From CAZMZF01 sp964570765 (lineage in GTDB: Bacteria > Zixibacteria > MSB-5A5 > RBG-16-43-9): DNA of 64,000 nt. Position 1 is the first letter of the stretch. Each line of letters opens with the position of its first letter. Made by a program: the position numbers and the translations under genes. The DNA is taken from assembly GCA_964570765.1 (NCBI GenBank), contig CAZMZF010000001.1:129680-193679 (forward strand). The letters are read 5' to 3'. Shown piece by piece: positions 55,392 to 64,000 of this stretch. The notes under the pieces are model-generated. The model searched no databases and was not told the origin of the DNA. It saw only the letters and a program-made list of their open reading frames with translations.

Positions 55392-57679
55392 TTTTTCTCC
55401 TTACAAGGAAGAGATATGTCTAATTTAGTGCCTCTTCCTTTATTTGAAATGATTTCAAATTTTCCTCCTAAAAGCTCTGTGTTTTCTTTCAATCTGAACA
55501 AACCGAAACCCTGCATATATGATAAATTCTCAGGTTCAAATCCGACTCCATTGTCTTGAATTATTATACGTGCATTAGTACCTTTTTTATAAAGAGAAAT
55601 AGATACTCGATCTGCCTGGGAATGTTTAGCTACGTTGGTTAAACCTTCCTGGATTATACGATAGATAGTGGTTTCAAACACTGGATTAAACTTACAATTC
55701 AGCTTTGGTATTTTTACTTTTATTTTAAGATTAGTTCTTAGCTTGAAGCTGTCGATATACCAACGAAGGGTTGAAACAAGTCCAAAATGGTCTAAAATAG
55801 GAGGCCGCAGATCTGAGGTTAAATTACGAACGTTTTCTAAAGTCTGAGTGGCTAATTTTTCACACTCTTCGAGTTTATCTCTTATCAGATTATGTTGCTC
55901 CGGGAGAGTGTGCTGGCACATTTTTAGGTCGAACTTGATAGCGGTTAAATCTTGAGCGATTACATCATGCAATTTACCGGCTATGTTTTTTCTTTCATAT
56001 TCCTGTGCATTTATGATGCGGAGTGAAAGTTTTTCTAATTCTTTGGAATGCTTTTTCGAAAGCTCCATCAATCGGGCATTTTCAATCGCTACAGAAAGCT
56101 GGTTAGCTATGGCTTGGGCTAATTTTATTTCAGATTCTGTGAACTCATGTTTTTTTGTGATGCTATTTAGGGCTAGGACCCCTAATAGTTTGCCTTCTAA
56201 AATGAAAGGAATAAAGAGGACCGATTTAATACTTCTTTCCCTGAAATACTTCTTTTCTCTGGAAGAGAGAGAAGATTTAGCTACATCTGAGACACAGAAT
56301 ATTTGCCTTGTCTTGATTTGTCCGATAATATCAGGAAAATCCTCTACACTTTTTGGATAATTCTCAAGTTCGGGTAGATGCTTAACCCTGGAGAAGTGGG
56401 TAAACAAAAGGTGATCACCTGTATTCTGATCAATTATCATCGCTACAGCACGGTCCACTCCTAACAATTCGACAGTCTTTTGAGTAACTATCTCGAAAAG
56501 TTTTTTTAAGTCTAATGTTTGTGACAAGGCTTTGCTTATTTCTAAAAGGACACTCTGTTCCTGGAATTGTCTTTCTAAACTAACAGTTTGCTGTTGTATT
56601 TTTGTGCTTTTCTCCTGGAGATCCTGCATTAGTTTGGCATTTTCTATAGCTAAAGAAGCCAGATTAGCAATAGTCTGGAAGAGTTTGATCTCCGAATCAG
56701 TAAAGAGGTGATAACCTTTTATACTGCTTACCTGAAGAATTCCGGACATTTCACTCTCAGAGAAAAGGGGTAGTATCAGGGTAGATTTTATTCCGGTATC
56801 CTGGTAATATTTTCGAGCCTTAAGGGTTAGTGGAGTTGATAAGATATCTTCGGTCACAAAGAGTCCCTTTTTTTGAATTAGTTTGTAGATGTGAGGGAAA
56901 TTAGCTAATGTGTATTTTCTCCCCAAATAGGAAGAATCATATCTGCTATTTTCTTTGGAAGAATAGATCGATCTTATAACCCCCTGCTTTTTTTCTGAAT
57001 CGAAAGTGCTTATACTGCACCGTTCCATTTTCAGGACTTCGCAGGTCTTTTGAGTAATGAGGTTGAAAAGTTCTTGTAAATTTAAAGTCTGGAAAAGGGA
57101 TTTGCTGATATTCAGGATAATATTTTGCTGGTCGTATTTAATTTTTATATCCTTTAAGAGATTAGCGTTTTTAATTGCTATCCCTACTTGATTGGCTATG
57201 GTACAGCAGAGGTTTATGTCCGACGAGGAGAAAGGAGTTAAATTCTCTACTCTACTTAGATGAAATGCACCTAAAGGCTTCCGGTTTATAAGAATAGGAA
57301 TCGCTAAAAAAGTTTTCATATTTAAATATTTAAAAAGCTTTTGCTCTTCGGGGGTAAATTTGGCTTTGTCATGAATAAAAAGATGAGCTACTTTTCCACT
57401 CATAAGTTTTTGAGCAATGTGAGGGTATTGAATTACCTTAAACTTCATACCATTAATTGAAGGATAGGTAAGCTTTTTACGATAAGTATGAACGATCTCG
57501 TGTATATCTTTAGAGGAAAGCAATCCTATGGAACAACGGTCAGCCTTGAGAGCCTGGGCAGTCATTCTACAGGACATCTCGAGGATTTCATCCAAATCTA
57601 ATGTCCGAGAGACTGCCTGGCTTATCTTTAGAACTGTATCGAGTTCTTTTTCTTTTGAGATTTGAAAACTTTTATCCAT
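55388..57679 (-). CDS. Triple-GAF sensor histidine kinase (NarX/DesK type)
   Basis: 763 residues with no membrane helix. Three GAF domains lie at about 20-170, 190-345 and 375-530, joined by coiled coils. HisKA_3 follows, with the phospho-acceptor His in IAGKLHDVIAQDLTAIKFDL (about 570). HATPase_c includes YRIIQEGLTNVAKHSQADRV, IIQDNGVGFEPENLS and GFGLFRLKENTELL. GAF domains suggest a cytoplasmic small-molecule, redox or light signal. The partner is the overlapping NarL-type gene. A consensus-like promoter is at 57705-57733. Confidence 0.93.
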   Translation of the reverse strand: MDKSFQISKEKELDTVLKISQAVSRTLDLDEILEMSCRMTAQALKADRCSIGLLSSKDIHEIVHTYRKKLTYPSINGMKFKVIQYPHIAQKLMSGKVAHLFIHDKAKFTPEEQKLFKYLNMKTFLAIPILINRKPLGAFHLSRVENLTPFSSSDINLCCTIANQVGIAIKNANLLKDIKIKYDQQNIILNISKSLFQTLNLQELFNLITQKTCEVLKMERCSISTFDSEKKQGVIRSIYSSKENSRYDSSYLGRKYTLANFPHIYKLIQKKGLFVTEDILSTPLTLKARKYYQDTGIKSTLILPLFSESEMSGILQVSSIKGYHLFTDSEIKLFQTIANLASLAIENAKLMQDLQEKSTKIQQQTVSLERQFQEQSVLLEISKALSQTLDLKKLFEIVTQKTVELLGVDRAVAMIIDQNTGDHLLFTHFSRVKHLPELENYPKSVEDFPDIIGQIKTRQIFCVSDVAKSSLSSREKKYFRERSIKSVLFIPFILEGKLLGVLALNSITKKHEFTESEIKLAQAIANQLSVAIENARLMELSKKHSKELEKLSLRIINAQEYERKNIAGKLHDVIAQDLTAIKFDLKMCQHTLPEQHNLIRDKLEECEKLATQTLENVRNLTSDLRPPILDHFGLVSTLRWYIDSFKLRTNLKIKVKIPKLNCKFNPVFETTIYRIIQEGLTNVAKHSQADRVSISLYKKGTNARIIIQDNGVGFEPENLSYMQGFGLFRLKENTELLGGKFEIISNKGRGTKLDISLPCKEKN

Positions 57680-57704
57680 CTTTATTTAACAAAAAAACTA
57701 AAGT

Positions 57705-57733
57705 TATATAATATTTTAAGAGTGATTTGTCAA
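57705..57733 (-). promoter_or_regulatory. Sigma-70-type promoter of the GAF kinase operon
   Basis: On the minus strand TTGACA (57733-57728), a 17-base spacer and TATATA (57710-57705), about 25 bp ahead of the kinase start codon. Confidence 0.65.
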
Positions 57734-57810
57734 TGGAAAAAACTTTATAAAATCTGATAAAAACTTTAATTTCTAAGGTCGATAAAAGTCTTATAGGTTC
57801 ACACAAAATA

Positions 57811-57840
57811 AAAAAGGAGCGAAACTTTCCGCTCCTTTTT
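57811..57840 (-). terminator. Intrinsic terminator of the giant surface-protein gene
   Basis: A GGAGCG/CGCTCC stem flanked by AAAAA and TTTTT runs lies just downstream of the minus-strand stop at 57861. It is symmetrical enough to work on both strands. Confidence 0.85.
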
Positions 57841-57860
57841 AACTTAGCTTCTTAAATTTA

Positions 57861-60800
57861 TTATTTCATCAGACACATCTTTCTGGTCTGGCTATAGTTG
57901 CCAGCAGTAAGTTTATAGAAATAGATACCAGAGGCAACTTTTTCTTCTGAGCTATTAGTTCCATCCCAGTTCACAGTATAAGTGCCAGCAGGAAGATTAG
58001 TATCTAATAAAGCCTTAACTAATTGTCCGGACAGGTTATATATTCTTAAGCTAACCCGGGAATCTTCAGGCAGAGCAAAGCTGATATTGGTAGTCGGGTT
58101 GAATGGGTTGGGATAGTTGGGATGCAGAGCGAAAGCAGTCGGGATAACCTTGTTGACCAAAGTGGTCTTCACCGGTCTGCCAAAGTTATCAACTGCCTCG
58201 ACCTTCTCCAACGTAGCTCCGGAAACGGTAAGCAGTTCACCAGTGATACCAGCGCCAGAGTTCATATAAACCAGAACTTTCAGGTTACCATCAACCATAC
58301 CCTGTTCGAACGTCAAGTCGGAGGAAACCTTACCCTCACCCTTGAAGGTCAACAGAGCTGCACCCAGAGTGGCATTGGTTGTAACTGTGCCCTGGGTCAC
58401 ATAAATGGTGGCTAAATCTGAACCTGGAGTCGGCTTCGGGAACTTGGTAGCATCGCCCACCATTACCCTCAGCATATAGACGAAGTCGCTCAAGGAGAGC
58501 GGGTACCCGTCAGCATTGATATCGGTGTTGGCAATCTGAACTGGAGGATCGATGGTGAACACGCTGGTGCCATAGATGAAGTAGCTGGAGAACAGAACCA
58601 CGTCGGCTGGGTCATAAGCTATACCGTTGAGGTTGATATCTCCTCTTACCTTCTCGCCTGTGGTGCATATCAAAACACCTCCACAGGGCTCAAAGCAGAC
58701 CCTATTCAAGACCTCATTTCCTGCATGATGCTGGGTATCGCATTCTGCATAATTGAATTCTTCCGGATTAGAGGAAACATACAGAATATATCCAGTTGGA
58801 TCTGAGAAAGTGTTTTGAGTACAATCTCCTTCATCCCATTCAAAACACACATTGGTGAAGAAACCTCTAAGGTTGTTATCATTAGCCACCTTGAATTTCA
58901 CTCTGGCTAATTCTATGTAATCTGAGTTAGGTTCTATCGGAAGACCTGCATGTAGATCTTTTATGTCGTAAAGCCCTAAGAAGAGAAGTTTATATTTACA
59001 GCATCCGCACATCGGGCAGGGGAGCTGTCGGTAGGTGAAATATTCCCACCCAGACGGAAGTCCGCTTCCACGAGTGACATTTAAGAAGTAAAGGACCGTA
59101 GGATCAAATTCTATCCTTAAATTAAATCCGCCCAGAGGCACTGAGGTTTTGAGCAAAATCGGTACGGAGACTGTATCTCCAGGATTTGCACAATCGACTT
59201 CACCGATTTTTACATAGATACCACAAGCACAGTTTTGCACAATTACTAATACTGTATCTGTTACGGAAAATCCGCAATGATCTGTCACTTTAAAGACCAC
59301 CGTATCAGGATTCGAATTCGACAGTGTGTCTGAAGGAGATGGTATCCAGGACCAGTTGCCAGTCAATGGAGGTTTACCGGTTATGGGTGGTGGGAAATTG
59401 CCTGGACCTGAGACTTTTTCTAAGGTGATATTGTAATCCTTATCTGGATCGTCTCCAATTACGGGAAATCTTGCGGTATCGCCCAGGCAGGCGATTATGG
59501 ATTGAGGCACATTCAAAGTTGGTGGGCGGTTGAGTGTTACAGTCCAGGTAGCGGTATCATAATCCGTAGCCCCACATCCGTTGGTTACTTTATATACATA
59601 AGTATAGGTTCCTGATGAGCTGATATTGAATTGCACATAAGCTGAGACATTATTAATACCTGTTTTAGGTGGAGATATCCCTGGACCTTCTAAGGTAATG
59701 GTATCGCCTGGATCCTGATCAGTAGCTAAAACGGTGAATCCGATAACTGGCGGTGAGCAGTAAAACTTAGTTGAATCAGGTGCGGTTACATCTGGAGGAT
59801 GATTGACAATTACGTTCCAGATAGCGGTATCAAAATCCACTCCTCCACACTTATCAGTGGCTTTGAAGATAAAGGTATAAGATCCACTTGCGGTAACATA
59901 ATATTTTAAAATTCCGGTATCAGGGGAAGGTCCAGTTACAATTGGGAAAATGCCAGGAGTAGAGATTAATTCTAACTTTAAGGTATCATTTGGATCAGCA
60001 TCTGTGGCTTTGACTGTAAATCTTATGGTGTCAGGCTGACAGAGTTTCTTGGTAGAGTCAGGTGCAGTTACAGTTGGCGGAGAGTTTATAGTGATGACCC
60101 AAGTGGCGGTATCATAGTCAACTGCACCACAAGCATCAGTTGTTTTATAGATGAAGTTATAGGTGCCAGCAGTTGTTGATGCCCATTTCTGAGTTCCAGT
60201 TAAAGGAGAAGGACCATTTACTGTAGCAAAACTACCCGGACCTGAGATCTTCTCTAAAGTCAAGTTTTGTCCATTATTTGGATCTGTAGCCGTAACATTA
60301 AAATTAACGCTATCTCCCGGATTGCATATAAACCTGTTACCATCCGGAGCAGATACCGTAGGCGGGCTGCTCATGGTCACCACCCAGGTGGCAGTATCAT
60401 AATCTATAGATCCACAATGATTTGTTACTTGATAAACATAGTCATTAGTTCCACTGGAACTGATATAGAACTTTACATCTGCATATAAAGGAGAGACCCC
60501 TTTAATTGGAGTCGGTATCCCTGGGCCACTTAAAGTTATAGTATCGCCAGCATCCGGGTCAGTTGCGGTAACTCTGAACCTGATAGTATCAGGATTACAG
60601 TAGAACTTAGTTGAATCAGGTGCAGATACCGTTGGTGGATTGTTCATCGTTATAGTCCAAGTGGCAGTATCGCTATCTGAGGCGTTGCACTTGTCTGTAA
60701 CTGTATATATATAGTTATAAGTCCCCGCAGAACTGATAGGGATTATTATACAGATAGTCAGGGGTGATAATCCCTTGACTGGTGTAGGTATTCCTGGACC

Positions 60801-63800
60801 AGATAGAGTCAGAGTATCGCCAGAATTCGGGTCAGTTGCGGTGACGCAGAACCTGATGGTATCTGGCCCGCAGAAGAATTTGGATGAATCCGGTGCAATT
60901 ACAGTAGGAGCACTGTTCATAGTAATAGTCCAGGTGGATGTATCGTTATCAGTAGCTCCACATTTATCTGTTGCTGTATAGATTAAGTTATAGGTGCCGG
61001 GAGAGCTGATATAGATTTTAATATCTGCACATAAAGGCGAAACACCTTTAATCGGAACAGGTATCCCTGGTCCAGATAGAGTAATAGTATCGCCAGGATC
61101 TGGGTCAGTAGCACAAACTCCGTTCATAATCCTGATAGTATCTGGTCCGCAGATAAATTTAGAAAGATCAACCGCAGTTACCGTAGGCGGGCTGTTCATG
61201 GTCACCACCCAGGTGGCAGTATCATAATCTATAGATCCACAATGATTTGTTACTTGATAAACATAGTCATTAGTTCCACTGGAACTGATATAGAACTTTA
61301 CATCTGCATATAAAGGAGAGACCCCTTTAATTGGAGTCGGTATCCCTGGGCCACTTAAAGTTATAGTATCGCCAGCATCCGGGTCAGTTGCGGTAACTCT
61401 GAACCTGATAGTATCAGGATTACAGTAGAACTTAGTTGAATCAGGTGCAGATACCGTTGGTGGATTGTTCATCGTTATAGTCCAAGTGGCAGTATCGCTA
61501 TCTGAGGCGTTGCACTTGTCTGTAACTGTATATATATAGTTATAAGTCCCCGCAGAACTGATAGGGATTATTATACAGATAGTCAGGGGTGATAATCCCT
61601 TGACTGGTGTAGGTATTCCTGGACCAGATAGAGTCAGAGTATCGCCAGAATTCGGGTCAGTTGCGGTGACGCAGAACCTGATGGTATCTGGCCCGCAGAA
61701 GAATTTGGATGAATCCGGGCCGGTAACAACAGGCGGGCTGTTTACGGTCACCACCCAGGTAGCAGTATCATAATCTATAGATCCACAATGATTGGTTACT
61801 TGATATACATAGTTATAAGTTCCGCTGGAACTGATGTAGAATTTAACGTCAGCATATACAGGGGAAACCCCTTTAATCGGGGTGGGTATCCCGGGTCCAC
61901 TTAAGGTTATGGTATCACCAGCATCAGGATTAGTAGCAGTAACCCTGAACCGGATGGTATCCGGAGTACAGAAGAACTTGGATGAATCCGGTGCAGTTAC
62001 CGTAGGTGGATTATTCATAGTGATGATCCAGGTAGCAGTATCAACGTCTGAGGAGCTGCACATATCTGTTACCGTATAGACATAGTTATAAGTTCCAGCA
62101 GAGTTGACATAGATTTTAACATTGGCAGATAAGGGTGAAAGTCCCTTAATCGGAGTAGGTATCCCGGGACCAGAGAGAGTTAAAGTATCACCAGAGTTCG
62201 GATCAGCAGCGGTAACTGTAAACCTTATGGTATCTGGTCCACAGAAGGACTTACTGGAATCAGGAGCAGTTACCACTGGAGGAGTGTCATCCCTTATTAC
62301 AAACCAGGTAGCTGTGTCATAATCAACCTCTCCGCACTTATCAGTTAGCTTGAAGACAAATATATAAGTCCCATTAGCAGGAACCGAATATTTCAAGGTA
62401 CTGCTTATAGGAGAAATCCCATTTACTGTTGGGAAAATACCGGGGCCTGATACTAATTCTAACTTTAGACTATCATTGGGATCAGTATCTATACCAGTGA
62501 CATTGAATCTTATAGTATCATCACAGCACAAAGGTTTGCCAATTTCTGGTTGAGGACAGCACAAGAATTTATTGGAATCGGGTGCAGTAACCACGGGAGC
62601 AGTATTGAAACTTATCACCCAGGTGGCAGTATCATAATCTACGGCACCACAAGCATCCGTTACTTTATAGATGAAGTTATATGTGCCCGCAGCTGATGGT
62701 ACCCATTTCTGAGCTCCGGTTAGAGGAGAAGGACCATTTACTGTTGTAAAACTACCAGGACCTGAAACCTTTTCCAAGATTAGGTTCTGTCCTGTATTCG
62801 GATCTGTTGCATTAACATTGAAATTAACGCTATCATTCGTATAGCATAGAAATTTGTTGCTATCTGGTACTGTTACTGAGGGCGGTGAGTTAAAAGTGAT
62901 AATCCAAGTAGCAGTATCCTTATCAGTAGCACCGCATTTATCTGTTATAGTATAGATATAATCATAAGTTCCCGCAGAATTGACATAGATTTTTATATTG
63001 GCAGATAAAGGAGATAATCCTTTAATCGGAGTAGGTATCCCTGGACCGCTTAAAGTTAAAGTATCACCGGAATTTGGATCAATAGCAGAAACTGTGAACC
63101 TGATAGTATCCGGCCCACAGAAGGATTTGGATGAATCCGGGCCGGTAACAACAGGCGAGCTGTTTAAACTCTTGGTGACTATTACCGTATCCTGGTCTAA
63201 GGCACCGCAGGAATCGGTTACCGTTACGATGATGGTATCCGGCACAGAAGTAGTAGCAGTATAATAGACTGAATCGCCTGACAGCGTGCCCTTATTGGTA
63301 CTCTTGGACTGAATGTTGTTGTCGGTATCAGAGAAAGTAAATGGTTTTACGCTAATCGTAGCTGGCAGTGAGCAGAGGGCGACATTTTTATCAGCCGGGC
63401 CGGTAACGGTTGGGACAGAGTTCATAGTTATTGTATAGTAAGCTGTATCATAATCTGATGCCCCACATTTGTCGGTTACCTGATAGATATAGTTATAAGT
63501 TCCAGCAGAGCCAACATAAATCTTAATATTAGCAGATAAGGGTGATACACCTTTAATCGGGAGGGATATCCCTGGACCGGATAGGGTTAAACTATCACCT
63601 GCATCCGGATCAGTGGCAGTAACGGTGAACCTGATAGTATCTGCTCCACAGAAGAACTTGGATGAATCCGGTGCAGTTACCGTTGGTGCAGAGTTCATTG
63701 TGATAGTCCAGGTAGCAGTATCATAGTCAACTTTACCACATTTATCTGTGGCTTTGAAGATGAAATTATAAATCCCACTGGCTGTTACATAGTATTTTAA

Positions 63801-64000
63801 CACACCGGATAAAGGAGAGGTACCAGTTACAGTATTAAAAGTCCCTGGTCCTGAGGTTTTTTGTAAAGTCAGGCTGTCACCAGCATCTATATCGGTAGCA
63901 GTAACGGTAAACCTGATTGTGTCCGGAATGGAGAGTATTTTGGTAGAGTCGGGAGCAGTTATCACCGGCGGGTTACCAAGAGAGATTGCACCCACAATCA
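57861..64000 (-). CDS. Giant Ig-like repeat surface protein with cohesin-like, dockerin-like and sorting domains (partial)
   Basis: The frame is open to the window edge, so the N-terminus is missing; 2046 codons are visible. About 17 repeats of roughly 80-90 residues come first (each like PPTVTAPDSSKFFCGPDTIR ... TYNYIYTVTDKCGASD), mostly with two cysteines that could form a disulfide. A cohesin-like beta domain follows (VDCANPGDTVSVPILL, GGFNLRIEFDPTVLYFLN). Next is a dockerin-like pair (GDINLNGIAYDPADVVLFSS, DINADGYPLSLSDFVYMLRV). The end is a FlgD-like sorting domain (NYPNPFNPTTNISFALPEDS, SGIYFYKLTAGNYSQTRKM). It is probably a secreted adhesin or surface-layer-type protein. Confidence 0.9.
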   Translation of the reverse strand, partial: IVGAISLGNPPVITAPDSTKILSIPDTIRFTVTATDIDAGDSLTLQKTSGPGTFNTVTGTSPLSGVLKYYVTASGIYNFIFKATDKCGKVDYDTATWTITMNSAPTVTAPDSSKFFCGADTIRFTVTATDPDAGDSLTLSGPGISLPIKGVSPLSANIKIYVGSAGTYNYIYQVTDKCGASDYDTAYYTITMNSVPTVTGPADKNVALCSLPATISVKPFTFSDTDNNIQSKSTNKGTLSGDSVYYTATTSVPDTIIVTVTDSCGALDQDTVIVTKSLNSSPVVTGPDSSKSFCGPDTIRFTVSAIDPNSGDTLTLSGPGIPTPIKGLSPLSANIKIYVNSAGTYDYIYTITDKCGATDKDTATWIITFNSPPSVTVPDSNKFLCYTNDSVNFNVNATDPNTGQNLILEKVSGPGSFTTVNGPSPLTGAQKWVPSAAGTYNFIYKVTDACGAVDYDTATWVISFNTAPVVTAPDSNKFLCCPQPEIGKPLCCDDTIRFNVTGIDTDPNDSLKLELVSGPGIFPTVNGISPISSTLKYSVPANGTYIFVFKLTDKCGEVDYDTATWFVIRDDTPPVVTAPDSSKSFCGPDTIRFTVTAADPNSGDTLTLSGPGIPTPIKGLSPLSANVKIYVNSAGTYNYVYTVTDMCSSSDVDTATWIITMNNPPTVTAPDSSKFFCTPDTIRFRVTATNPDAGDTITLSGPGIPTPIKGVSPVYADVKFYISSSGTYNYVYQVTNHCGSIDYDTATWVVTVNSPPVVTGPDSSKFFCGPDTIRFCVTATDPNSGDTLTLSGPGIPTPVKGLSPLTICIIIPISSAGTYNYIYTVTDKCNASDSDTATWTITMNNPPTVSAPDSTKFYCNPDTIRFRVTATDPDAGDTITLSGPGIPTPIKGVSPLYADVKFYISSSGTNDYVYQVTNHCGSIDYDTATWVVTMNSPPTVTAVDLSKFICGPDTIRIMNGVCATDPDPGDTITLSGPGIPVPIKGVSPLCADIKIYISSPGTYNLIYTATDKCGATDNDTSTWTITMNSAPTVIAPDSSKFFCGPDTIRFCVTATDPNSGDTLTLSGPGIPTPVKGLSPLTICIIIPISSAGTYNYIYTVTDKCNASDSDTATWTITMNNPPTVSAPDSTKFYCNPDTIRFRVTATDPDAGDTITLSGPGIPTPIKGVSPLYADVKFYISSSGTNDYVYQVTNHCGSIDYDTATWVVTMSSPPTVSAPDGNRFICNPGDSVNFNVTATDPNNGQNLTLEKISGPGSFATVNGPSPLTGTQKWASTTAGTYNFIYKTTDACGAVDYDTATWVITINSPPTVTAPDSTKKLCQPDTIRFTVKATDADPNDTLKLELISTPGIFPIVTGPSPDTGILKYYVTASGSYTFIFKATDKCGGVDFDTAIWNVIVNHPPDVTAPDSTKFYCSPPVIGFTVLATDQDPGDTITLEGPGISPPKTGINNVSAYVQFNISSSGTYTYVYKVTNGCGATDYDTATWTVTLNRPPTLNVPQSIIACLGDTARFPVIGDDPDKDYNITLEKVSGPGNFPPPITGKPPLTGNWSWIPSPSDTLSNSNPDTVVFKVTDHCGFSVTDTVLVIVQNCACGIYVKIGEVDCANPGDTVSVPILLKTSVPLGGFNLRIEFDPTVLYFLNVTRGSGLPSGWEYFTYRQLPCPMCGCCKYKLLFLGLYDIKDLHAGLPIEPNSDYIELARVKFKVANDNNLRGFFTNVCFEWDEGDCTQNTFSDPTGYILYVSSNPEEFNYAECDTQHHAGNEVLNRVCFEPCGGVLICTTGEKVRGDINLNGIAYDPADVVLFSSYFIYGTSVFTIDPPVQIANTDINADGYPLSLSDFVYMLRVMVGDATKFPKPTPGSDLATIYVTQGTVTTNATLGAALLTFKGEGKVSSDLTFEQGMVDGNLKVLVYMNSGAGITGELLTVSGATLEKVEAVDNFGRPVKTTLVNKVIPTAFALHPNYPNPFNPTTNISFALPEDSRVSLRIYNLSGQLVKALLDTNLPAGTYTVNWDGTNSSEEKVASGIYFYKLTAGNYSQTRKMCLMK
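60371..60893. repeat. 523-bp exact internal duplication, copy 1
   Basis: The 523 bases here are identical to 61196-61718 (offset 825 bp, 275 codons, about three repeat units). Flanking units differ at many positions, so this is a recent in-frame duplication or gene conversion in the giant gene. Confidence 0.9.
61196..61718. repeat. 523-bp exact internal duplication, copy 2
   Basis: Second copy of the block at 60371-60893, in the same orientation. The two copies diverge directly after AATCCGG at the right end and before TCATGGTCACC at the left end. Confidence 0.9.

Noticed and set aside
57861..64000. Regularly spaced repeats that could suggest a CRISPR array
   Set aside because: The repeats are about 250 bp, diverged, and lie in one open minus-strand frame encoding Ig-like units. 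There are no short identical repeats with unique spacers and no cas genes.

Overview
The window reads as a chromosomal segment of an uncultured, AT-rich, Gram-negative bacterium of FCB-superphylum type (Zixibacteria-, KSB1- or WOR-3-like; this is inferred from signatures, not from any database search). The signs are a complete Tol-Pal locus, C-terminal sorting domains with the NYPNPFNP and SGIYFYKL motifs on two exported proteins, dockerin-like tails, and intergenic DNA packed with palindromic repeats.

Layout: 137-5423 carries a small lipoprotein gene and the envelope locus tolQ-tolR-tolA-like-tolB-pal-cpoB-like. 5656-9824 (minus) carries a DUF2723 membrane protein, ssb and an OmpA-family coiled-coil protein. 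10125-15790 (plus) carries a flavoprotein, an RlmN-like radical SAM enzyme, a nitroreductase, a tiny membrane protein, a PRC/MgtE-N/CBS protein and an NRAMP-family transporter. An intact tRNA-Ala lies at 16071-16143.

16465-36940 looks like an acquired island. It starts with a 5' fragment of tRNA-Leu and a decapitated ORF, and ends with gene fragments and a 3' fragment of tRNA-Glu. Its core, 17975-35282, is an all-plus-strand gas-vesicle cluster. It holds gvpA plus two variant GvpA-family proteins (one with a zinc ribbon, one with a PH/GRAM-like domain), gvpN, three gvpF/L genes (one fused to a J domain), gvpG, gvpO, gvpK and three GvpH-like Hsp20 genes. Unusual companions are a Cdc48-type double AAA ATPase, a tandem ArsA/Get3-type ATPase, a DnaJ-type zinc-finger protein, coiled-coil proteins, two receiver-only regulators and an AbrB-type protein. 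The likely division of labour is that GvpA-family proteins form the shell, that GvpN, GvpF/L, GvpG, GvpO, GvpK and the chaperones handle, target or extract the very hydrophobic shell subunits, and that the receivers and AbrB protein set expression. A 3D-domain cell-wall protein follows at 35415.

37181-51983 carries two B12-binding radical SAM proteins, a cold-shock protein, a PDZ-containing histidine kinase with an NtrC-type regulator followed by a sigma-54 site and two envelope genes, a surface 5'-nucleotidase, a ferredoxin, a LapA-like protein, and the RNA-repair pair archease-rtcB. 52596-64000 (minus) carries an M64 metallopeptidase with a dockerin, a NarL-type two-component system, and the C-terminal 2046 residues of a giant surface protein of about 17 Ig-like repeats that runs off the window.

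Repeats are a major theme: GTAG...CTAC palindromes, GGAGTGCA-ended elements, MITE-like elements with 12-bp terminal inverted repeats, and several palindromic pieces lying in frame inside genes (tolB, gvpF, cdc48, arsA, hsp20). Three copies of an unidentified hairpin motif may be a structured RNA or terminator-like element.
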